Of a stretch of DNA of 64,000 nt, positions 58,536 through 64,000 are shown one piece after another. The notes under the pieces were generated by a model. It made no database searches. It worked only from the letters and a program-made list of their open reading frames with translations, and was not told the origin of the DNA. This DNA comes from SURF-28 sp034521465 (GTDB taxonomy: Bacteria; Bacteroidota; Ignavibacteria; Ignavibacteriales; Melioribacteraceae): assembly GCA_034521465.1 (NCBI GenBank), contig JAXHMN010000008.1, positions 1 through 64,000 on the forward strand, in the 5' to 3' direction. Both the position numbers and the translations under genes were made by a program. How positions within the stretch are numbered: the first letter of the stretch is position 1; the number at the start of each line of letters is the position of its first letter.

Positions 58536-58566
58536 TAAATATTATGCCTTACATTATTAAACAAAT

Positions 58567-58983
58567 TTAAAACGGAAGATCATCATCTTCATTGACACTG
58601 TCAACAGTAGAACCGGAGTTTTCACTTGATGAATAGTTCGAACCACCGCCGCTGGTAGGATCTAACGGAATCAATTTTTCACTAAAAACATCGGTTGAAT
58701 ACCGTTTAATACCTTCTTTGTCAGTATAGTCCCTTTTTGTCAGTCTTCCTTCAACATAAAACTTTTTGCCTTTTTTGAGATTATCTTTCATATAATCGGA
58801 AAGATTAAACGCAACCACATTGTGCCAAGTGGTATCTTCTACCCAATTGCCATCTTTACCCTTGTAGCTGTGGGTCGTAGCAATTGAGAAATTTGTTACC
58901 GAGACATTGTTGTTGGTAAATCTATGTTCTGCATCCTGTCCAAGATTTCCGATTAATTGAATTTTGTTTAGTGAAAAAGCCAT
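58567..58983 (-). CDS. ssb: Single-stranded DNA-binding protein
   Basis: 138 residues, intact. OB fold: LNKIQLIGNLGQDAEHRFTN, VTNFSIATTHSYKGKDGNWV, TTWHNVVAFNLSDYMKDNLK, KGKKFYVEGRLTKRDYTDKE. Disordered Gly/Ser linker and the partner-binding acidic tail VNEDDDLPF. Binds ssDNA in replication and repair. A GGAGG site precedes the ATG. Confidence 0.95.
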   Translation of the reverse strand: MAFSLNKIQLIGNLGQDAEHRFTNNNVSVTNFSIATTHSYKGKDGNWVEDTTWHNVVAFNLSDYMKDNLKKGKKFYVEGRLTKRDYTDKEGIKRYSTDVFSEKLIPLDPTSGGGSNYSSSENSGSTVDSVNEDDDLPF

Positions 58984-59052
58984 AACACCTCCTCAAATAT
59001 TATTGATAATTTTGGCATTAAATGCCCTCACTCCAATATAGTAATTTACTAT

Positions 59053-59736
59053 TTAAATATAAAGAATGACCGCAATGCCAACGCCGACCGGGATAAGTAA
59101 ATTGTCTAAATCCTTTGGGCTAATCGCTTCAATCAACGTTGCGAATAGCGTAATTAGTAATAATAATTTATAGTCAATTTGTACGCCAAAAATTAAATTA
59201 AAAATTAATGCCCCTATAAATCCGAAAATTAAAAATGCCACACTTCCTTCAATTGACTTATCCGAAAGAATCTTGAATTTGTGTTTTCCGAAACGTTTAC
59301 CGAAAACCGGCGCTAGACCATCGCCCCAACCTAAAATTCCCATAGCCGTAAATGCAAAAAATGTTTTATAGTAAACTGTGCCCATAATACACATAATAAT
59401 AGTGAAGTATAATGGACCCTTTAGTAGTTCCCGCCTATCTCCAGTTCTCGTCATAGTTTTTACTGCTTCGTCATTTTCATCAGCCGTAAATCCTTTTATG
59501 AGCAGCAAGATCGCCCAGATAAGAGCCGGAGCAATATTAAAGTATTTTGACCAGTGTGTATCATCAAAAAAGAGCCAAAAGATAAGCCATGATCCGGCAG
59601 CTATGTGAACAATTTTTCTTGAAATATCCTGAGGTACGAAATTTCTTTTAACCAAGAAATCCATTACGGCAACTACGGCAAAAACATAGAAAACACTTAC
59701 CGCACTTATTAGGGTATTATATAGGAATGGACTCAT
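59053..59736 (-). CDS. SEC59/DGK1/VTE5-family lipid or polyprenol kinase-like protein
   Basis: 227 residues, multi-pass membrane protein. VRKIVHIAAGSWLIFW-type motif (ISRKIVHIAAGSWLIFWLFF), GILGWGDGLAPVFGKRFGKH and KFKILSDKSIEGSVAFLIFG, the CTP-binding GDG-x-A and K-S-x-E-G motifs seen in dolichol, phytol and farnesol kinases and CDP-archaeol-type enzymes. Substrate not known. Intact; the stop of the SPOR gene lies close downstream. Confidence 0.8.
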   Translation of the reverse strand: MSPFLYNTLISAVSVFYVFAVVAVMDFLVKRNFVPQDISRKIVHIAAGSWLIFWLFFDDTHWSKYFNIAPALIWAILLLIKGFTADENDEAVKTMTRTGDRRELLKGPLYFTIIMCIMGTVYYKTFFAFTAMGILGWGDGLAPVFGKRFGKHKFKILSDKSIEGSVAFLIFGFIGALIFNLIFGVQIDYKLLLLITLFATLIEAISPKDLDNLLIPVGVGIAVILYI

Positions 59737-59739
59737 TAC

Positions 59740-60173
59740 TTATTTTGTAAGTATAAAAGCATCTTTGAACAATCCGCTCTGCCAAAATTCATTACGTATC
59801 TTTTCTGCTTCTGTTCTCGTTGAAAAGGGAGGAATTTGCACTACATATAATTGAACGTCTTCACTATACGTGATATTTAATTGGTAGTTTGTCTTTGACC
59901 GGTTTTCATCCACAAATTGTTTTGCTCTATCTTGTGATGTAAAAGCACCGACCTGCACATAATAATTATTTTGGTTTGTATTAACCGGTTCAGAAATATC
60001 TGTTTCAACCGGAGTCTTAATCTCAGTTGTATCAATGTCGTCGGTTACATCATCGAAAACATAAATTTCCGGTTCATTCTCTTCTTCTTGTTTGATTGAT
60101 TCTTCCGATGAAGAACATCCGGCAACAAAGACGATAATCCGATGGCTATAACTATATAAAATAATTTTTTCAT
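59740..60173 (-). CDS. SPOR-domain lipoprotein (N-terminal frameshift)
   Basis: ATG at 60173 gives MKKLFYIVIAIG, and one base shift near 60135 continues as IVFVAGCSSSEESIKQEEEN, a lipobox (V-A-G-C) followed by an acidic linker. The C-terminus is a SPOR domain: NYYVQVGAFTSQDRAKQFVD, TYSEDVQLYVVQIPPFSTRT, EAEKIRNEF. SPOR domains bind denuded septal glycan strands, so a cell-division or envelope role is likely. About 145 residues. Confidence 0.82.
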
Positions 60174-60200
60174 AAAAAATGGGGTGGCTTTTGCCACCCC
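60174..60200 (-). terminator. Rho-independent terminator after the OmpP1-like gene
   Basis: On the minus strand GGGGTGGC, loop AAAA, GCCACCCC (60181-60200), then ATTTTTT (60174-60180): an 8-bp GC-rich perfect stem followed by a T run. It lies 10 bases after the OmpP1 stop (60211). The T run directly abuts the ATG of the SPOR lipoprotein gene (60171-60173), so that gene is either expressed from read-through or from a promoter inside the hairpin region. Confidence 0.88.
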
Positions 60201-60210
60201 CCAAATTTAA

Positions 60211-61527
60211 TTAATTTATTGAATATGCGAAATTGACACCAAATAAATGAGCCATACTTTGGTATGTGCCGTTAAAATCCAGAATTCAGAATTAGTGATT
60301 TCTCTTTCACTAAATAATAATAATAGATATGCTACATCAACTTTCAAATTTGGCGTAATGTCGTATCCAAAACCTAAATTTATACCCATTCTGTCAGCAT
60401 CAGGTAATGTCGGTTCAACATATTTATCTTGAACAGGGTTTTTGTCGTATAGAAAACCACCTCTTAATGCAAATTCCGGAGATACTAAATATTCTGCTCC
60501 TGCTCTAACAATAAATGAGTTTTCATATTTTCTATCGGCAGTTTGAAGTTACATTTTGCTGACCGGGAGTTTGTGGATCGAGATCGTATTCTTCAAAAGT
60601 AACTTCTAATTTATCATAACTTTCCCAACCAACGTATTGAAAATCTGCTGAGATTGTTAAATTATCGGATGGAGTTAATCCCAAACCAAAAGTAATTGTT
60701 TGAGGAGTTGTTAACGGAGCTTTAACAGGCCCGTTTGGCAACGGTATTGAATGTATGAACGGCTGATGGATGAGTGAAATCCAGAGAGCCGGAGTCGGTT
60801 GTTGCCTCGCCTTCAAAACTCAAAACTATCTTCACTTCTGTAACTTAAGTCCAAGAGAAATCACATCACTCGGCTTAACAAAAATACCATGCTGAAAAAC
60901 CAAATGCTGTTGCATCTCCTTCTAAGTTATTAGCTTCAGGAATTTAGGTTGTCCTGGTATTGGGTCTGCAGAGGATGTATTCGTAATAATTTTCACATCA
61001 GCAAAAGCATAAGTAACACCACCAATACCAATTGAGAAAGCATCGACTGGATTTAATATGAAATGGCAGGTGTAAAATAAAAAGATCTTATTTCTGTATC
61101 AACTGCTAAATATCATTCCCTGCCCAATCTTCAGGCCACTTTGTGCCTAATCCGTATTGATTGTTTACTACCAAGACCTACGGCCTAAATTGTTCGTTAA
61201 ATCTATGAGTAACATAAAAATTAAAAGGTGTAAAAAGTTGTGACTCCATCTCCCACTCTTTTGCTTGAGGATGTACCTGTAGGACCTGTAAAAGTTGCAC
61301 TCGGTGCGATCAGAGTAACACCAGCCTAAGAAATTAGTTCCTTGCAAGTTTGTTAATCCAGCTAGGATTATAATAAACGGTAGAAGCGTCTAGTTGCAAC
61401 GCCTGTAAATGCACCTGCCATTGCCATGGCTCTTGCGCCATGTTCGTTAATTTGGAAACCACTCGCACTTATATTCATTGTGCAAGTAAATAATAATACA
61501 AATAAAACAAGTATAGATTTCTTCACA
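60211..61527 (-). CDS. OmpP1/FadL/TodX-family outer-membrane transporter (heavily frameshifted)
   Basis: GTG at 61527, five bases after an AGGAGG-type site. Signal peptide KKSILVLFVLLFTCTMNISA, then ASGFQINEHGARAMAMAGAF and TGVA, the diagnostic start of the family. Later pieces: RQQPTPALWISLIHQP-like shadow aside, the real frames give PQTITFGLGLTPSDNLTISA, DFQYVGWESYDKLEVTF, and the C-terminal strand GVNFAYSIN. Eight or more shifts break it. About 435 residues when joined. Takes up long-chain fatty acids or other hydrophobic compounds. The most damaged gene of the core region. Confidence 0.8.
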
Positions 61528-61602
61528 TTCCTCCTGAAATGATTGTGTATTGTATTAATTAAATATAGTTATATTCCTTTTATTTCCACAAAAGAAAGTT
61601 TG

Positions 61603-62113
61603 CTATATATTTTTTTCTATTAAGAGAATTGGTACGTTTTTTTCGACCGAATCGCCGTCGTTAAAATAAAGTTTTTTGATCTTACCTGCCGAAGAAGATC
61701 TAATTTCATTTTCCATTTTCATTGCTTCTAATAAAATGATCGGTTCGCCTAACTCTACTTCATCACCTTCGGATTTCAAAATTTTTAATATTAGTCCCGG
61801 CATCGGTGCTTTGACGGTATCTTCATCGGAAGAAGCGTCTTTTTCTTTTAACAATTTATTGGCTTGCTCTTGTAAAGATGAACGAACTGTAGTTTCTATA
61901 TGTCTGCCGTCAATTGAAAAATGAAATTCTTCATGGTTTTTACGAGTTGTTGTTACTTCATAAATCTTATCATCAATTTTTATTAGATATAAATAATTAC
62001 TGACTTTAGAGAGAGTTACTTTTAAATTCTTTATCCTCAATTTTGACAATGCCGTCATCAAGAATTTTAACTCGTTTTTTCTTTTTGCCTATCGTAACTA
62101 TTAACTCACTCAT
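61603..62113 (-). CDS. Biotin carboxyl carrier domain protein (frameshifted)
   Basis: ATG at 62113 overlaps the accC stop and gives MSELIVTIGKKKKRVKILDD, GIVKIEDKEFK; a shift near 62015 leads to VSNYLYLIKIDDKIYEVTTT and the C-terminal biotinyl domain VKAPMPGLILKILKSEGDEV, ILLEAMKMENEIRSSSAGKI with the biotinylated Lys in EAMKMEN. About 168 residues. Carrier of the acyl-CoA carboxylase whose carboxylase subunit is the gene before it. Confidence 0.92.
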
Positions 62114-63602
62114 ATAGTTGGCTCAACCAATTGTTTGTATGATTCGATTCAATTTTTCCAACTTTTAATTTGTTTTCATTGTTTTTTAACATTGCAGCTA
62201 AAATTGCTGCAACATCTTCGTAAGGTTCATTATAATTCTCTCGCCATTTATATGGGGCTAAAGGTAAAAATTCCTGTTCAATAAAATTAATATCGAAACT
62301 GCCGTCTAAAAATTTTGGCTGGTCTAAAATCCAAGCCAAAAAAGATATATTAGTAATTACTCCGGCAATTTGGTAAGCACCTAAAGCAATTTTCATTCTT
62401 GCGATAGCTTCTTCTCTGCTTCCACCGAATGTAGATACCTTTGATAAAATTGGATCGTAATAAACCGGAACGTCTGTTAGAAGATCAATACCTCTATCTA
62501 CTCTTACTCCGGGTCCCGAGGGTAAACGATGGTGAACAATTTTACCTGTCGAGGGAGCAAAATTATTATCTACATCTTCCGCATAAACTCTGCATTCGAT
62601 AGCATGCCCTCTTTTTTGTATTTGATCTTGATTGAATGATAATTTTTCACCGGAAGCAATTTTAATTTGTTCTTTTACAATATCGATACCTGTTATTAAT
62701 TCTGTAACAGGGTGCTCAACTTGCAAGCGTGTATTCATTTCAAGGAAATAGAAGTTTTTATCTTTGTCCATCAAAAACTCGATTGTACCGGCATTAAAAT
62801 ACTCACAAGCTTTTGCGGCATTAATTCCTGCAGTAGTAATTTTTTCGCGAGTTGCTTCGTCAACAAAAATTGACGGCGCTTCTTCAACAACCTTTTGATG
62901 TCGCCGCTGAACCGAACATTCTCTCTCCAATAAATGAACGTAATTTCCAAATTTATCACCAATTATCTGAACTTCTATATGCTTAGGATTTTCAACAAAT
63001 TTTTCCATATACACATTGGAAGAGTCAAACGCTTTTTGAGATTCGTTTTGAGCTCTTTCAAAAGCTGCTTTAAATTCGCTTTGTTCGTTTACTTTCCGCA
63101 TACCTTTGCCGCCGCCACCGGAAGCTGCTTTCAGCATAATCGGATAGCCAATTTCATCAGCAACTTTAAGTGCATCTTCAATTCTATCTATTGGTTCGAT
63201 TGTTCCCGGAACGATAGGTACATTATTTTGTTGCATTAATTTTCTTGCAGCGGTCTTTTCACCCATCAACTCAACTGACTCGGAGGAAGGACCAATAAAA
63301 ACAATTCCGGCTTCTCTAACAGATTTTATAAATTTTGAATTCTCGGAAAGGAAACCATATCCGGGATGAATGGCATCTGCATTAATCTTCTTCGCTAGTT
63401 TTATAATTTTGGGAATATTAAGATATGATTGGCTTGCCGGAGCTTCACCAATATTGTAAGCTTCGTCGGCAACCCGAACATGAAGCGAATTTTTATCCGC
63501 ATCAGAATAGACTGCAGCGGAAGTAATGTTTAATTCTCTACAAGCTTTAGCGATCCTAACTGCTATCTCGCCACGGTTTGCAATAAGAATTTTTTTGAAC
63601 AT
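62106..63602 (-). CDS. accC: Biotin carboxylase subunit of acyl-CoA carboxylase
   Basis: 498 residues, intact. FKKILIANRGEIAVRIAKAC, AIHPGYGFLSENSKFIKSVR, LKAASGGGGKGMRKV (ATP Gly loop), HIEVQIIGDKFGNYVHLLER, ECSVQRRHQKVVEEAPS, LEMNTRLQVEHPVTELITGI. The extra C-terminal 45 residues after the usual biotin carboxylase end suggest the propionyl/acetyl-CoA carboxylase alpha type rather than the fatty-acid-synthesis AccC. Followed by its biotin carrier. Confidence 0.94.
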   Translation of the reverse strand: MFKKILIANRGEIAVRIAKACRELNITSAAVYSDADKNSLHVRVADEAYNIGEAPASQSYLNIPKIIKLAKKINADAIHPGYGFLSENSKFIKSVREAGIVFIGPSSESVELMGEKTAARKLMQQNNVPIVPGTIEPIDRIEDALKVADEIGYPIMLKAASGGGGKGMRKVNEQSEFKAAFERAQNESQKAFDSSNVYMEKFVENPKHIEVQIIGDKFGNYVHLLERECSVQRRHQKVVEEAPSIFVDEATREKITTAGINAAKACEYFNAGTIEFLMDKDKNFYFLEMNTRLQVEHPVTELITGIDIVKEQIKIASGEKLSFNQDQIQKRGHAIECRVYAEDVDNNFAPSTGKIVHHRLPSGPGVRVDRGIDLLTDVPVYYDPILSKVSTFGGSREEAIARMKIALGAYQIAGVITNISFLAWILDQPKFLDGSFDINFIEQEFLPLAPYKWRENYNEPYEDVAAILAAMLKNNENKLKVGKIESNHTNNWLSQLYE

Positions 63603-64000
63603 TTATTTGAACTCTACAATTGTTATTCCGTCTCCGCCGAACTCAATCTTTGCAAAGTAAAAGTCTGTTACGTTTTCGTGTTGCTTCAGAATTTCATGAA
63701 CAGTTTTTTTCAAGGAGCCTGTTCCTTTACCGTGCAAAATTTCGGCTTTATCTAAATTAGAAGCATACGCATCATCAAGAAATTTGATTATCTTGAATTC
63801 TGCTTCTTCCGGTTTATCACCTCGTATATCTAATCGTTGACTTTCTAACAAAGAACGATATTGTGGCTTAATATACGATTTTTCTTCTAATTTAGGCATA
63901 TTCGTTGGAATTAAATCCGAATATTTTACTTGAATTTTTAGGCTGCCGGATTCCAAAAATGCCCGGTTTTTTGATCTATTAATCTCTTTAACGAGACCAA
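63603..64000 (-). CDS. mutS2: Endonuclease MutS2, C-terminal part (partial)
   Basis: Gene runs off the window at its 5' side; visible residues begin LVKEINRSKNRAFLESGSLK, then KIQVKYSDLIP. The C-terminal Smr domain is clear: SQRLDIRGDKPEEAEFKIIK (L-D-x-R-G), DKAEILHGKGTGSLKKTVHE (H-G-K-G-T-G-x-L). Acts on branched DNA or collided ribosomes depending on the species. Ends one base before the accC start. Confidence 0.9.
   Translation of the reverse strand, partial: GLVKEINRSKNRAFLESGSLKIQVKYSDLIPTNMPKLEEKSYIKPQYRSLLESQRLDIRGDKPEEAEFKIIKFLDDAYASNLDKAEILHGKGTGSLKKTVHEILKQHENVTDFYFAKIEFGGDGITIVEFK

Overview
The window is an AT-rich bacterial stretch in two parts: an accessory or mobile region (about 1-25,708) and a core chromosomal region (25,709-64,000). 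Gene content (HPr kinase, OmpP1/FadL-type porin, SPOR lipoprotein, YbeY with a GYDD motif, DUF494/Smg beside topA, MlaD, biotin-dependent carboxylase subunits) and low GC fit a Gram-negative of the Bacteroidota/Chlorobiota/Ignavibacteriota group. Ignavibacteriales is my best guess, from gene content only. Many genes, including essential ones (topA, trpS, purF, hprK, accB-like, mnmA), are broken by single-base frameshifts. I treat most breaks as base-calling or assembly indels, not pseudogenisation, and annotate each broken gene as one feature.

Region A (1-7,320) is a prophage late module. On the minus strand lie, in transcription order, a protease-scaffold protein, the major capsid protein, a small protein, a DUF2190-like capsid decoration protein, a tRNA with a CAT anticodon and a beta-helix-like structural protein that runs off the window. 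Diverging on the plus strand are the small terminase, large terminase, a DUF935/Mu gp29-like portal and a small membrane coiled-coil protein.

Region B (7,321-13,942) is cargo: a histidine-kinase ATPase remnant, a five-PAS hybrid-type sensor kinase, an AlbA_2/HATPase/winged-helix protein, an HTH-like gene, an orphan sensor membrane segment and a single-domain response regulator.

Region C (13,943-21,064) is a type I CRISPR-Cas locus on the minus strand: cas6, two unassigned ORFs (Cas5 position), cas3 (HD plus helicase), a Cas8-like pair, cas7 and then an 18-repeat array. No cas1, cas2 or cas4 is seen. Two repeats (numbers 15 and 18) are split at the same point by related 36-37 bp inserts, the most unusual signal in the window.

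Region D (21,368-25,708) is a phage-like early and integration module: small minus-strand genes (winged-helix-like, zinc-ribbon, DUF4373-like replication protein, ribbon-helix-helix, excisionase), a divergent HTH gene, a tyrosine integrase and the 3' part of a tRNA-Pro(GGG), which is the likely attachment site. The CRISPR-Cas locus therefore sits between phage packaging genes and phage integration genes.

Region E (25,709-64,000) is core chromosome. purF, pgsA, ftsY, a lipid kinase and a small membrane protein run on the plus strand. From 30,010 to the window end nearly everything is on the minus strand: CLC channel, hbd and thiolase, PSP1 protein and holB, M23 peptidase, hprK-hpf-xerC-topA-smg-ybeY, MBL hydrolase, gamma-carbonic anhydrase-like protein, ctpA, lysS, dacB, rluB-scpB-scpA-trpS, HNH, mnmA, acpS, ggt, mlaD, CNNM-type protein, ssb, polyprenol/diacylglycerol kinase-like protein, SPOR lipoprotein, OmpP1 porin, biotin carrier, biotin carboxylase and the mutS2 C-terminus.
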